Source: Escarpia spicata (Eukaryota > Annelida > Polychaeta > Sabellida > Siboglinidae). Taken from it: a stretch of 64,000 bases of DNA. A program made the translations under genes and the position numbers. Positions 26,846 through 43,000 of the stretch are shown here, piece after piece. The stretch is taken from NCBI GenBank assembly GCA_963995525.1, contig CAXEFP010000902.1, positions 744,001 to 808,000 on the forward strand, in the 5' to 3' direction. The notes under the pieces are model-generated. The model was not told the origin of the DNA and made no database searches. It saw nothing but the letters and a program-made list of their open reading frames with translations. Numbering within the stretch: the first letter of the stretch is position 1; each line of letters begins with the position of its first letter.

Positions 26846-29800
26846 ATATTATGTAAGTTATAGGTGTGAAAACTCATCCCCATTTGATGTTTTATTTTGT
26901 CTAAAGCAGCAGTACATTCAGTACTCAAGAGACAAATATGTCCCATATCAAAGTGTTCGAACACAATTAATGCATATCACAGCAAAACGGTATTTGTAGT
27001 GCACTTTTTTCGGCGGACGGACCCTTAATGTGGTCTTACCCCAAATATATGTTTTGCATGTTACAAATCTTCACGAAGGCTAGACTGATATCAAGCTACA
27101 CACATAACTATATTAACCACAAACGGGAATGCATGTTACCGTTTTATCTCCGTCACGTAAGTTACAAGAACATATTACGTAAGTTATAGGTGTGAAAACT
27201 CATCCCCATTTGATGTTTTATCTTGTCTAAAGCAGCAGTACATTCAGTACTCACGAGACAACCATGTCCCATATCTCAGTGTTCGAACAAAATTTATGCA
27301 TATCACAGCAAAACGGTATTTGTAGTGCACTTTTTTCGGCGGACGGATCCTAATGTGGTCTTACCCCAAATATATGTTTTGCATGTTACAAATCTTCACG
27401 AAGGCTAGACTGATATCAAGCTACACACATAACTAGATTAATCACAAATGGGAATGAATGTTACCGTTTTATCTCCGTCACATAAGTTACAAGAACATAT
27501 TACGTAAGTTATAGGTGTGAAAACTCATCCCCATTTGATGTTTTATTTTGTCTAAAGCAGCACAACATTCAGTACTCACGAGACAAACATGTCCCATGTC
27601 AAAGTGTTCGAACACAATTTAAGCATATCACAGCAAAACGGTATTTGTAGTGCACTTTTTTCAGCGGACGGATCCTTAATGTGGTCTTACCCCAAATATA
27701 TGTTTTGCATGTAACAAATCTTCACGAAGGTTAGACTGATAACAAGCTACACACAAAACTAGATTAACCACAAATGGGAATGCATGTTACCGTTTTATCT
27801 CCGTCACGTAAGTTACAAGAACATAATACGTAAGTTATAGTTGTGAAAACTCATCCCTATTTGATGTTTTATGTTGTCTAAAGCAGCAGTACATTCAGTA
27901 CTCACGAGACAAACATGTCCCATATCAAAGTGTTCGAACACAATTAATGCATATCACAGCAAAACGGTATTTGTAGTGCACTTTTTTCGGCGGACGGATC
28001 CTTAATGTGGTCTTACCCCAAATATATGTTTTGCATGTTACAAATCTTCACGAAGGCTAGACTGATATCAAGCTACACACATAACTATATTAACCACAAA
28101 CGGGAATGCATGTTACCGTTTTATCTCTGTCACGTAAGTTACAAGAACATATTATGTAAGTTATAGGTGTGAAAACTCATCCCCATTTGATGTTTTATCT
28201 TGTCTAAAGGAGCAGTACGTTCAGTACTCACGAGACAAACATGTCCCATGTCAAAGTGTTCGAACAAAATTTATGCATTTCACAGCAAAACGGTATTTGT
28301 AGTGCACTTTTTTTGGCGGACGGATCCTTAATGTAGTCTTACCCGAAATATAAGTTTTGCATGTTACAAATCTTCACGAAGGCTAAACTGTTATCAAGCT
28401 ACACACATAATTAGATTAACCACAAATGGGAATGCATGTTACCGTTTTATCTCCGTCACGTAAGTTACAAGAACATACTACGTAAGTCATAGGTGTGAAA
28501 ACTCATCCCCATTTCATGTTTTATCTTGTCTATAGCAGCAGTACATTCAGTACTCACGAGACAAACATGTCCCATGTCAAAGTGTTCGAACACAATTTAT
28601 GCATATCACAGAAAACGGTATTTGTAGTGCACTTTTTTCGGCGGACGGATCCTTAATGTGGTCTTAACCCAAATAGATGTTCTGCATGTTACAAATCTTC
28701 ACGAAGGCTAGACTGATATAAAGCTACACACATAACTATATTAACCACAAATGGGAATGCATATTACCGTTTTATCTCCGTCACGTAAGTTACAAGAACA
28801 TATTACGTAAGTTATAGGTGAGAAAACTCATCCCCATTTGATGTTTTATCTTGTCTAAAGCAGCAGTACATTCAATACTCACGACACAACCATGTCCCAT
28901 ATCAAAGTGTTCGAACACAATTTATGCATATCACAGCAAAACGGTATTTGTAGTGCACTTTTTTCGGCGGACGGATCCTAATGTGGTCTTACCCCAAATA
29001 GATGTTTTGCATGTTACAAATCTTCACGAAGGCTAGACTGATATCAAGCTACACACATAACTAGATTAATCACAAATGGGAATGCATGTTACCGTTTTAT
29101 CTCCGTCATGTAAGTTACAAGAACATATTACGTAAGTTATAGTTGTGAAAACTCATCCCCATTTGATGTTTTATTTTGTCTAAAGCAGCAGAACATTCAG
29201 TACTCACGAGAGAAACATGTCCCATGTCAAAGTGTTCGAACACAATTTAAGCATATCACAGCAAAACGGTATTTGTAGTGCATTTTTTTCAGCGGACCGA
29301 TCCTTAATGTGGTCTTACCCCAAATATATGTTTTGCATGTAACAAATCTTCACGAAGGTTAGACTGATAACAAGCTACACACATAACTAGATTAACCACA
29401 AATGGGAATGCATGTTACCGTTTTATCTCCGTCACGTAAGTTACAAGAACATATTACGTAAGTTATAGTTGTGAAAACTCATCCCTATTTGATGTTTTAT
29501 TTTGTCTAAAGCAGCAGTACATTCAGTACTCAAGAGACAAATATGTCCCATATCAAAGTGTTCGAACACAATTAATGCATATCACAGCAAAACGGTATTT
29601 GTAGTGCACTTTTTTCGGCGGACGGACCCTTAATGTGGTCTTACCCCAAATATATGTTTTGCATGTTACAAATCTTCACGAAGGCTAGACTGATATCAAG
29701 CTACACACATAACTATATTAACCACAAACGGGAATGCATGTTACCGTTTTATCTCCGTCACGTAAGTTACAAGAACATATTACGTAAGTTATAGGTGTGA

Positions 29801-32800
29801 AAACTCATCCCCATTTGATGTTTTATCTTGTCTAAAGCAGCAGTACATTCAGTACTCACGAGACAACCATGTCCCATATCTCAGTGTTCGAACAAAATTT
29901 ATGCATATCACAGCAAAACGGTATTTGTAGTGCACTTTTTTCGGCGGACGGATCCTAATGTGGTCTTACCCCAAATATATGTTTTGCATGTTACAAATCT
30001 TCACGAAGGCTAGACTGATATCAAGCTACACACATAACTAGATTAATCACAAATGGGAATGAATGTTACCGTTTTATCTCCGTCACATAAGTTACAAGAA
30101 CATATTACGTAAGTTATAGGTGTGAAAACTCATCCCCATTTGATGTTTTATTTTGTCTAAAGCAGCACAACATTCAGTACTCACGAGACAAACATGTCCC
30201 ATGTCAAAGTGTTCGAACACAATTTAAGCATATCACAGCAAAACGGTATTTGTAGTGCACTTTTTTCAGCGGACGGATCCTTAATGTGGTCTTACCCCAA
30301 ATATATGTTTTGCATGTAACAAATCTTCACGAAGGTTAGACTGATAACAAGCTACACACAAAACTAGATTAACCACAAATGGGAATGCATGTTACCGTTT
30401 TATCTCCGTCACGTAAGTTACAAGAACATAATACGTAAGTTATAGTTGTGAAAACTCATCCCTATTTGATGTTTTATGTTGTCTAAAGCAGCAGTACATT
30501 CAGTACTCACGAGACAAACATGTCCCATATCAAAGTGTTCGAACACAATTAATGCATATCACAGCAAAACGGTATTTGTAGTGCACTTTTTTCGGCGGAC
30601 GGATCCTTAATGTGGTCTTACCCCAAATATATGTTTTGCATGTTACAAATCTTCACGAAGGCTAGACTGATATCAAGCTACACACATAACTATATTAACC
30701 ACAAACGGGAATGCATGTTACCGTTTTATCTCCGTCACGTAAGTTACAAGAACATATTATGTAAGTTATAGGTGTGAAAACTCATCCCCATTTGATGTTT
30801 TATCTTGTCTAAAGGAGCAGTACGTTCAGTACTCACGAGACAAACATGTCCCATGTCAAAGTGTTCGAACAAAATTTATGCATTTCACAGCAAAACGGTA
30901 TTTGTAGTGCACTTTTTTTGGCGGACGGATCCTTAATGTAGTCTTACCCGAAATATAAGTTTTGCATGTTACAAATCTTCACGAAGGCTAAACTGTTATC
31001 AAGCTACACACATAATTAGATTAACCACAAATGGGAATGCATGTTACCGTTTTATCTCCGTCACGTAAGTTACAAGAACATACTACGTAAGTTATAGGTG
31101 TGAAAACTCATCCCCATTTCATGTTTTATCTTGTCTATAGCAGCAGTACATTCAGTACTCACGAGACAAACATGTCCCATGTCAAAGTGTTCGAACACAA
31201 TTTATGCATATCACAGAAAACGGTATTTGTAGTGCACTTTTTTCGGCGGACGGATCCTTAATGTGGTCTTACCCCAAATATATGTTTTGCAGGTTACAAA
31301 ACTTCACGAAGGCTAGACTGATATCAAGCCACACACATAACTAGATTAGCCACACATGGGAATGCATGTTACCGTTTTATCTCCGTCACGTAAGTTACAA
31401 GAACATATTACGTAAGTTATAGGTGTGAAAACTCATCCCCATTTGATGTTTTATCTTGTCTAAAGCAACAGTACATTCAGTACTCACGAGACAAACATGT
31501 CCCATATCAAAGTGTTCGAACAAAATTTATGCATATCACAGAAAACGGTATGTTAAGTGCATTTTTTCGGCAGACGGATCCTGAATGTGGTCTATCCCCA
31601 AATAGATGTTCTGCATGTTACAAATATTCACGAAGGCTAGACTGATATCAAGCTACACACATAACTAGATTAACCACAAATGGGAATGCATGTTACCGTT
31701 TTATCTCCGTGACGTAAGTTACAAGAACATATTACGTAAGTTGTAGGTGTGAAAACTCATCCACATTTGATGTTTTATATTGTCTAAAGCAGCAGTACAT
31801 TCAGTACTCACGAGACAAACATGTCCCATATCAAAGTGTTCAAACAAAATTTATGCATATCACAGAAAACGGTATATTAAGTGCACTTTTTCGGCAGACG
31901 GATCCTGAATGTGGTCTTACCCCAAATAGATGTTCTGCATGGTAAAAATCTTCACGAAGGCTAGACTGATATCAAGCTACACACATAACTATATTAACCA
32001 CAAACGGGAATGCATGTTACCGTTTTATCTCCGTCACGTAAGTTACAAGAACATATTACGTAAGTTATAGGTGTGAAAACTCATCCCCATTTGATGTTTT
32101 ATCTTGTCTAAAGCAGCAGTACATTCAGTACTCACGAGACAAACATGTCCCATGTCAAAGTGTTCGAACAAAATGTATGCATATAACAGCAAAACGGTAT
32201 TTGTAGTGCACTTTTTTTGGCGGACGGATCCTTAATGTGGTCTTACCCCAAATATATGTTTTGCATGTTACAAATCTTCACGAAGGCTAGACTGTTATCA
32301 AGCTACACACATAACTAGATTAATCACAAATGGGAATGCATGTTACCGTTTTATCTCCGTCATGTAAGTTACAAGAACATATTACGTAAGTTATAGTTGT
32401 GAAAACTCATCCCTATTTGATGTTTTATTTTGTCTAAAGCAGCAGTACATTCAGTACTCACGAGACAAACATGTCCCATATCAAAGTGTTCGAACACAAT
32501 TAATGCATATCACAGCAAAACGGTATTTGTAGTGCACTTTTTTCGGCGGACGGATCCTTAATGTGGTCTTACCCCAAATATATGTTTTGCATGTTACAAA
32601 TCTTCACGAAGGCTAGACTGATATCAAGCTACACACATAACTATATTAACCACAAACGGGAATGCATGTTACCGTTTTATCTCCGTCACGTAAGTTACAA
32701 GAACATATTACGTAAATTATAGGTGTGAAAACTCATCCCCATTTGATGTTTTATCTTGTCTAAAGGAACAGTACGTTCAGTACTCACGAGACAAACATGT

Positions 32801-34059
32801 CCCATGTCAAAGTGTTCGAACAAAATTTATGCATTTCACAGCAAAACGGTATTTGTAGTGCACTTTTTTTGGCGGACGGATCCTTAATGTAGTCTTACCC
32901 CAAATATAAGTTTTGCATGTTACAAATCTTCACGAAGGCTAAACTGTTATCAAGCTACACACATAATTAGATTAACCACAAATGGGAATGCATGTTACCG
33001 TTTTATCTCCGTCACGTAAGTTACAAGAACATACTACGTAAGTTATAGGTGTGAAAACTCATCCCCATTTCATGTTTTATCTTGTCTATAGCAGCAGTAC
33101 ATTCAGTACTCACGAGACAAACATGTCCCATATCAAAGTGTTCGAAAAAAATTTATGCATATCACAGCAAAACGGTATATTAAGTGCACTTTTTCGGCAG
33201 ACGGATCCTGAATGTGGTCTTACCCCAAATAGATGTTCTGCATGGTAAAAATCTTCACGAAGGCTAGACTGATATCAAGCTACACACATAACTATATTAA
33301 CCACAAACGGGAATGCATGTTACCGTTTTATCTCCGTCACGTAAGTTACAAGAACATATTACGTAAGTTATAGGTGTGAAAACTCATCCCCATTTGATGT
33401 TTTATCTTGTCTAAAGCAGCAGTACATTCAGTACTCACGAGACAACCATGTCCCATATCTCAGTGTTCGAACAAAATTTATGCATATCACAGCAAAACGG
33501 TATTTGTAGTGCACTTTTTTCGGCGGACGGATCCTAATGTGGTCTTACCCCAAATATATGTTTTGCATGTTACAAATCTTCACGAAGGCTAGACTGATAT
33601 CAAGCTACACACATAACTAGATTAATCACAAATGGGAATGAATGTTACCGTTTTATCTCCGTCACATAAGTTACAAGAACATATTACGTAAGTTATAGGT
33701 GTGAAAACTCATCCCCATTTGATGTTTTATTTTGTCTAAAGCAGCACAACATTCAGTACTCACGAGACAAACATGTCCCATGTCAAAGTGTTCGAACACA
33801 ATTTAAGCATATCACAGCAAAACGGTATTTGTAGTGCACTTTTTTCAGCGGACGGATCCTTAATGTGGTCTTACCCCAAATATATGTTTTGCATGTAACA
33901 AATCTTCACGAAGGTTAGACTGATAACAAGCTACACACAAAACTAGATTAACCACAAATGGGAATGCATGTTACCGTTTTATCTCCGTCACGTAAGTTAC
34001 AAGAACATAATACGTAAGTTATAGTTGTGAAAACTCATCCCTATTTGATGTTTTATTTT

Positions 34060-36013
34060 GTCTAAAGCAGCAGTACATTCAGTACTCACGAGACAAACAT
34101 GTCCCATATCAAAGTGTTCGAACACAATTAATGCATATCACAGCAAAACGGTATTTGTAGTGCACTTTTTTCGGCGGACGGATCCTTAATGTGGTCTTAC
34201 CCCAAATATATGTTTTGCATGTTACAAATCTTCACGAAGGCTAGACTGATATCAAGCTACACACATAACTATATTAACCACAAACGGGAATGCATGTTAC
34301 CGCTTTATCTCCGTCACGTAAGTTACAAGAACATATTATGTAAGTTATAGGTGTGAAAACTCATCCCCATTTGATGTTTTATCTTGTTTAAAGGAGCAGT
34401 ACGTTCAGTACTCACGAGACAAACATGTCCCATGTCAAAGTGTTCGAACAAAATTTATGCATTTCACAGCAAAACGGTATTTGTAGTGCACTTTTTTTGG
34501 CGGACGGATCCTTAATGTAGTCTTACCCGAAATATAAGTTTTGCATGTTACAAATCTTCACGAAGGCTAAACTGTTATCAAGCTACACACATAATTAGAT
34601 TAACCACAAATGGGAATGCATGTTACCGTTTTATCTCCGTCACGTAAGTTACAAGAACATACTACGTAAGTTATAGGTGTGAAAACTCATCCCCATTTCA
34701 TGTTTTATCTTGTCTATAGCAGCAGTACATTCAGTACTCACGAGACAAACATGTCCCATGTCAAAGTGTTCGAACAAAATTTATGCATATCACAGAAAAC
34801 GGTATTTGTAGTGCACTTTTTTCGGCGGACGGATCCTTAATGTGGTCTTACCCCAAATATATGTTTTGCAGGTTACAAAACTTCACGAAGGCTAGACTGA
34901 TATCAAGCCACACACATAACTAGATTAGCCACACATGGGAATGCATGTTACCGTTTTATCTCCGTCACGTAAGTTACAAGAACATATTACGTAAGTTATA
35001 GGTGTGAAAACTCATCCCCATTTGATGTTTTATCTTGTCTAAAGCAGCAGTACATTCAGTACTCACGAGACAAACATGTCCCATATCAAAGTGTTCGAAC
35101 ACAATTAATGCATATCACAGCAAAACGGTATTTGTAGTGCACTTTTTTCGGCGGACGGATCCTTAATGTGGTCTTACCCCAAATATATGTTTTGCATGTT
35201 ACAAATCTTCACGAAGGCTAGACTGATATCAAGCTACACACATAACTATATTAACCACAAACGGGAATGCATGTTACCGTTTTATCTCCGTCACGTAAGT
35301 TACAAGAACATATTATGTAAGTTATAGGTGTGAAAACTCATCCCCATTTGATGTTTTATCTTGTTTAAAGGAGCAGTACGTTCAGTACTCACGAGACAAA
35401 CATGTCCCATGTCAAAGTGTTCGAACAAAATTTATGCATTTCACAGCAAAACGGTATTTGTAGTGCACTTTTTTTGGCGGACGGATCCTTAATGTAGTCT
35501 TACCCGAAATATAAGTTTTGCATGTTACAAATCTTCACGAAGGCTAAACTGTTATCAAGCTACACACATAATTAGATTAACCACAAATGGGAATGCATGT
35601 TACCGTTTTATCTCCGTCACGTAAGTTACAAGAACATACTACGTAAGTTATAGGTGTGAAAACTCATCCCCATTTCATGTTTTATCTTGTCTATAGCAGC
35701 AGTACATTCAGTACTCACGAGACAAACATGTCCCATGTCAAAGTGTTCGAACAAAATTTATGCATATCACAGAAAACGGTATTTGTAGTGCACTTTTTTC
35801 GGCGGACGGATCCTTAATGTGGTCTTACCCCAAATATATGTTTTGCAGGTTACAAAACTTCACGAAGGCTAGACTGATATCAAGCCACACACATAACTAG
35901 ATTAGCCACACATGGGAATGCATGTTACCGTTTTATCTCCGTCACGTAAGTTACAAGAACATATTACGTAAGTTATAGATGTGAAAACTCATCCCCATTT
36001 GATGTTTTATCTT
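34060..36013 (+). repeat. Tandem three-monomer block (2 x 977 bp)
   Basis: Adjacent copies share TTGTTTAAAGGAGCAGTACG, ACCCGAAATATAAG and GCCACACATGGG. The corresponding place in the 43-50 kb copy has only one such block, so this looks like a recent local duplication. Confidence 0.7.
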
Positions 36014-37084
36014 GTCTAAAGCAACAGTACATTCAGTACTCACGAGACAAACATGTCCCATATCAAAGTGTTCGAACAAAATTTATGCATATCACAGAAA
36101 ACGGTATGTTAAGTGCATTTTTTCGGCAGACGGATCCTGAATGTGGTCTAACCCCAAATAGATGTTCTGCATGTTACAAATATTCACGAAGGCTAGACTG
36201 ATATCAAGCTACACACATAACTAGATTAACCACAAATGGGAATGCATGTTACCGTTTTATCTCCGTCACGTAAGTTACAAGAACATATTACGTAAGTTGT
36301 AGGTGTGAAAACTCATCCACATTTGATGTTTTATATTGTCTAAAGCAGCAGTACATTCAGTACTCACGAGACAAACATGTCCCATATCAAAGTGTTCAAA
36401 CAAAATTTATGCATATCACAGAAAACGGTATATTAAGTGCACTTTTTCGGCAGACGGATCCTGAATGTGGTCTTACCCCAAATAGATGTTCTGCATGGTA
36501 AAAATCTTCACGAAGGCTAGACTGATATCAAGCTACACACATAACTATATTAACCACAAACGGGAATGCATGTTACCGTTTTATCTCCGTCACGTAAGTT
36601 ACAAGAACATATTACGTAAGTTATAGGTGTGAAAACTCATCCCCATTTGATGTTTTATCTTGTCTAAAGCAGCAGTACATTCAGTACTCACGAGACAAAC
36701 ATGTCCCATGTCAAAGTGTTCGAACAAAATGTATGCATATAACAGCAAAACGGTATTTGTAGTGCACTTTTTTTGGCGGACGGATCCTTAATGTGGTCTT
36801 ACCCCAAATATATGTTTTGCATGTTACAAATCTTCACGAAGGCTAGACTGTTATCAAGCTACACACATAACTAGATTAATCACAAATGGGAATGCATGTT
36901 ACCGTTTTATCTCCGTCATGTAAGTTACAAGAATATATTACGTAAGTTATAGTTGTGAAAACTCATCCCTATTTGATGTTTTATTTTGTCTAAAGCAGCA
37001 GTACATTCAGTACTCACGAGACAAACATGTCCCATATCAAAGTGTTCGAACACAATTAATGCATATCACAGCAAAACGGTATTT

Positions 37085-40000
37085 GTAGTGCACTTTTTTT
37101 GGCGGACGGATCCTTAATGTAGTCTTACCCCAAATATAAGTTTTGCCTATTACAAATCTTCACGAAGGCTAAACTGTTATCAAGCTACACACATAATTAG
37201 ATTAACCACAAATGGGAATGCATGTTACCGTTTTATCTCCGTCACGTAAGTTACAAGAACATACTACGTAAGTTATAGGTGTGAAAACTCATCCCCATTT
37301 CATGTTTTATCTTGTCTATAGCAGCAGTACATTCAGTACTCACGAGACAAACATGTCCCATATCAAAGTGTTCGAAAAAAATTTATGCATATCACAGCAA
37401 AACGGTATATTAAGTGCACTTTTTCGGCAGACGGATCCTGAATGTGGTCTTACCCCAAATAGATGTTCTGCATGGTAAAAATCTTCACGAAGGCTAGACT
37501 GATATCAAGCTACACACATAACTATATTAACCACAAACGGGAATGCATGTTACCGTTTTATCTCCGTCACGTAAGTTACAAGAACATATTACGTAAGTTA
37601 TAGGTGTGAAAACTCATCCCCATTTGATGTTTTATCTTGTCTAAAGCAGCAGTACATTCAGTACTCACGAGACAAACATGTCCCATGTCAAAGTGTTCGA
37701 ACAAAATGTATGCATATAACAGCAAAACGGTATTTGTAGTGCACTTTTTTTGGCGGACGGATCCTTAATGTGGTCTTACCCCAAATATATGTTTTGCATG
37801 TTACAAATCTTCACGAAGGCTAGACTGTTATCAAGCTACACACATAACTAGATTAAACACAAATGGGAATGCATGTTACCGTTTTATCTCCGTCACGTAA
37901 GTTACAAAAACATATTACGTAAGTTATAGGTGTGAAAACTAATCCCCATTTGATGTTTTATCTTGTCTATAGCAGCAGTACATTCAGTATTCACGAGACA
38001 AACATGTCCCATGTCAAAGTGTTCGAACAAAATTTATGCATATCACAGAAAACGGTATTTGTAGTGCACTTTTTTTGGCGGACGGATCCTTAATGTGGTC
38101 TTACCCCAAATATATGTTTTGCAGGTTACAAAACTTCACGAAGGCTAGACTGATATCAAGCCACACACATAACTAGATTAACCACACATGGGAGTGCATG
38201 TTACCGTTTTAACTCCGTCACGTAAGTTACAAGAACATATTACGTAAGTTATAGGTGTGAAAACTCATCCCCATTTGATGTTTTGTCTTGTCTAAAGCAG
38301 CAGTACATTCAGTACTCACGAGACAAACATGTCCCATATCAAAGTGTTCGAACAACATTTATGCATATCACAGAAAACGGTATATTAAGTGCACTTTTTC
38401 GGCAGACGGATCCTGAATGTGGTCTTACCCCAAATAGATGTACTGCATGGTACAAATCTTCACGAAGGCTAGACTGATATCAAGCTACACACATAACTAG
38501 ATTAACCACAAATGGGAATGCATATTACCGTTTTATCTCCGTCACGTAAGTTACAAGAACATATTACGTAAGTTATAGGTGTGAAAACTCATCCCCATTT
38601 GATGTTTTATCTTGTCTAAAGCAGCAGTACATTCAGTACTCACGAGACAAACATGTCCCATATCAAAGTGTTCGAACAAAATTTATGCATATCACAGAAA
38701 ACGGTATGTTAAGTGCATTTTTTCGGCAGACGGATCCTGAATGTGGTCTAACCCCAAATAGATGTTCTGCATGTTACAAATATTCACGAAGGCTAGACTG
38801 ATATCAAGCTACACACATAACTAGATTAACCACAAATGGGAATGCATGTTACCGTTTTATCTCCGTCACGTAAGTTACAAGAACATATTACGTAAGTTGT
38901 AGGTGTGAAAACTCATCCACATTTGATGTTTTATATTGTCTAAAGCAGCAGTACATTCAGTACTCACGAGACAAACATGTCCCATATCAAAGTGTTCAAA
39001 CAAAATGTATGCATATCACAGAAAACGGTATATTAAGTGCACTTTTTCGGCAGACGGATCCTGAATGTGGTCTTACCCCAAATAGATGTTCTGCATGGTA
39101 AAAATCTTCACGAAGGCTAGACTGATATCAAGCTACACACATAACTATATTAACCACAAACGGGAATGCATGTTACCGTTTTATCTCCGTCACGTAAGTT
39201 ACAAGAACATATTACGTAAGTTATAGGTGTGAAAACTCATCCCCATTTGATGTTTTATCTTGTCTAAAGCAGCAGTACATTCAGTACTCACGAGACAAAC
39301 ATGTCCCATGTCAAAGTGTTCGAACAAAATGTATGCATATAACAGCAAAACGGTATTTGTAGTGCACTTTTTTTGGCGGACGGATCCTTAATGTGGTCTT
39401 ACCCCAAATATATGTTTTGCATGTTACAAATCTTCACGAAGGCTAGACTGTTATCAAGCTACACACATAACTAGATTAATCACAAATGGGAATGCATGTT
39501 ACCGTTTTATCTCCGTCATGTAAGTTACAAGAACATATTACGTAAGTTATAGTTGTGAAAACTCATCCCTATTTGATGTTTTATTTTGTCTAAAGCAGCA
39601 GTACATTCAGTACTCACGAGACAAACATGTCCCATATCAAAGTGTTCGAACACAATTAATGCATATCACAGCAAAACGGTATTTGTAGTGCACTTTTTTC
39701 GGCGGACGGATCCTTAATGTGGTCTTACCCCAAATATATGTTTTGCATGTTACAAATCTTCACGAAGGCTAGACTGATATCAAGCTACACACATAACTAT
39801 ATTAACCACAAACGGGAATGCATGTTACCGTTTTATCTCCGTCACGTAAGTTACAAGAACATATTACGTAAATTATAGGTGTGAAAACTCATCCCCATTT
39901 GATGTTTTATCTTGTCTAAAGGAGCAGTACGTTCAGTACTCACGAGACAAACATGTCCCATGTCAAAGTGTTCGAACAAAATTTATGCATTTCACAGCAA

Positions 40001-43000
40001 AACGGTATTTGTAGTGCACTTTTTTTGGCGGACGGATCCTTAATGTAGTCTTACCCCAAATATAAGTTTTGCCTGTTACAAATCTTCACGAAGGCTAAAC
40101 TGTTATCAAGCTACACACATAATTAGATTAACCACAAATGGGAATGCATGTTACCGTTTTATCTCCGTCACGTAAGTTACAAGAACATACTACGTAAGTT
40201 ATAGGTGTGAAAACTCATCCCCATTTCATGTTTTATCTTGTCTATAGCAGCAGTACATTCAGTACTCACGAGACAAACATGTCCCATATCAAAGTGTTCG
40301 AAAAAAATTTATGCATATCACAGCAAAACGGTATATTAAGTGCACTTTTTCGGCAGACGGATCCTGAATGTGGTCTTACCCCAAATAGATGTTCTGTATG
40401 GTAAAAATCTTCACGAAGGCTAGACTGATATCAAGCTACACACATAACTATATTAACCACAAACGGGAATGCATGTTACCGTTTTATCTCCGTCACGTAA
40501 GTTACAAGAACATATTACGTAAGTTATAGGTGTGAAAACTCATCCCCATTTGATGTTTTATCTTGTCTAAAGCAGCAGTACATTCAGTACTCACGAGACA
40601 AACATGTCCCATGTCAAAGTGTTCGAACAAAATGTATGCATATAACAGCAAAACGGTATTTGTAGTGCACTTTTTTTGGCGGACGGATCCTTAATGTGGT
40701 CTTACCCCAAATATATGTTTTGCATGTTACAAATCTTCACGAAGGCTAGACTGTTATCAAGCTACACACATAACTAGATTAAACACAAATGGGAATGCAT
40801 GTTACCGTTTTATCTCCGTCACGTAAGTTACAAAAACATATTACGTAAGTTATAGGTGTGAAAACTAATCCCCATTTGATGTTTTATCTTGTCTATAGCA
40901 GCAGTACATTCAGTATTCACGAGACAAACATGTCCCATGTCAAAGTGTTCGAACAAAATTTATGCATATCACAGAAAACGGTATTTGTAGTGCACTTTTT
41001 TTGGCGGACGGATCCTTAATGTGGTCTTACCCCAAATATATGTTTTGCAGGTTACAAAACTTCACGAAGGCTAGACTGATATCAAGCCACACACATAACT
41101 AGATTAACCACACATGGGAGTGCATGTTACCGTTTTATCTCCGTCACGTAAGTTACAAGAACATATTACGTAAGTTATAGGTGTGAAAACTCATCCCCAT
41201 TTGATGTTTTGTCTTGTCTAAAGCAGCAGTACATTCAGTACTCACGAGACAAACATGTCCCATATCAAAGTGTTCGAACAACATTTATGCATATCACAGA
41301 AAACGGTATATTAAGTGCACTTTTTCGGCAGACGGATCCTGAATGTGGTCTTACCCCAAATAGATGTACTGCATGGTACAAATCTTCACGAAGGCTAGAC
41401 TGATATCAAGCTACACACATAACTAGATTAACCACAAATGGGAATGCATATTACCGTTTTATCTCCGTCACGTAAGTTACAAGAACATATTACGTAAGTT
41501 ATAGGTGTGAAAACTCATCCCCATTTGATGTTTTATCTTGTCTAAAGCAGCAGTACATTCAGTACTCACGAGACAAACATGTCCCATATCAAAGTGTTCG
41601 AACAAAATTTATGCATATCACAGAAAACGGTATGTTAAGTGCATTTTTTCGGCAGACGGATCCTGAATGTGGTCTAACCCCAAATAGATGTTCTGCATGT
41701 TACAAATATTCACGAAGGCTAGACTGATATCAAGCTACACACATAACTAGATTAACCACAAATGGGAATGCATGTTACCGTTTTATCTCCGTCACGTAAG
41801 TTACAAGAACATATTACGTAAGTTGTAGGTGTGAAAACTCATCCACATTTGATGTTTTATATTGTCTAAAGCAGCAGTACATTCAGTACTCACGAGACAA
41901 ACATGTCCCATATCAAAGTGTTCAAACAAAATTTATGCATATCACAGAAAACGGTATATTAAGTGCACTTTTTCGGCAGACGGATCCTGAATGTGGTCTT
42001 ACCCCAAATAGATGTTCTGCATGGTAAAAATCTTCACGAAGGCTAGACTGATATCAAGCTACACACATAACTATATTAACCACAAACGGGAATGCATGTT
42101 ACCGTTTTATCTCCGTCACGTAAGTTACAAGAACATATTACGTAAGTTATAGGTGTGAAAACTCATCCCCATTTGATGTTTTATCTTGTCTAAAGCAGCA
42201 GTACATTCAGTACTCACGAGACAAACATGTCCCATGTCAAAGTGTTCGAACAAAATGTATGCATATAACAGCAAAACGGTATTTGTAGTGCACTTTTTTT
42301 GGCGGACGGATCCTTAATGTGGTCTTACCCCAAATATATGTTTTGCATGTTACAAATCTTCACGAAGGCTAGACTGTTATCAAGCTACACACATAACTAG
42401 ATTAATCACAAATGGGAATGCATGTTACCGTTTTATCTCCGTCATGTAAGTTACAAGAACATATTACGTAAGTTATAGTTGTGAAAACTCATCCCTATTT
42501 GATGTTTTATTTTGTCTAAAGCAGCAGTACATTCAGTACTCACGAGACAAACATGTCCCATATCAAAGTGTTCGAACACAATTAATGCATATCACAGCAA
42601 AACGGTATTTGTAGTGCACTTTTTTCGGCGGACGGATCCTTAATGTGGTCTTACCCCAAATATATGTTTTGCATGTTACAAATCTTCACGAAGGCTAGAC
42701 TGATATCAAGCTACACACATAACTATATTAACCACAAACGGGAATGCATGTTACCGTTTTATCTCCGTCACGTAAGTTACAAGAACATATTACGTAAATT
42801 ATAGGTGTGAAAACTCATCCCCATTTGATGTTTTATCTTGTCTAAAGGAGCAGTACGTTCAGTACTCACGAGACAAACATGTCCCATGTCAAAGTGTTCG
42901 AACAAAATTTATGCATTTCACAGCAAAACGGTATTTGTAGTGCACTTTTTTTGGCGGACGGATCCTTAATGTAGTCTTACCCCAAATATAAGTTTTGCAT

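Larger units (their letters stand above)
13640..33170 (+). repeat. 21-monomer segment duplicated at 39-monomer distance
   Basis: About 13640-20470 and 26339-33170 (6.8 kb each) align with a constant offset of 12699 bp, checked at TTTTATGTTGTC (13860/26559), ACTCAAGAGAC (14218/26917), the ATATAAAGCTAC monomer, GTATGTTAAGTGCATTTTTT (18850/31549) and TAAAGGAACAGTACG (20060/32759). The copies part where the first continues GGTATTTGTAGTG and the second continues GGTATATTAAGTG. This is the longest repeated segment I could trace. Confidence 0.7.
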
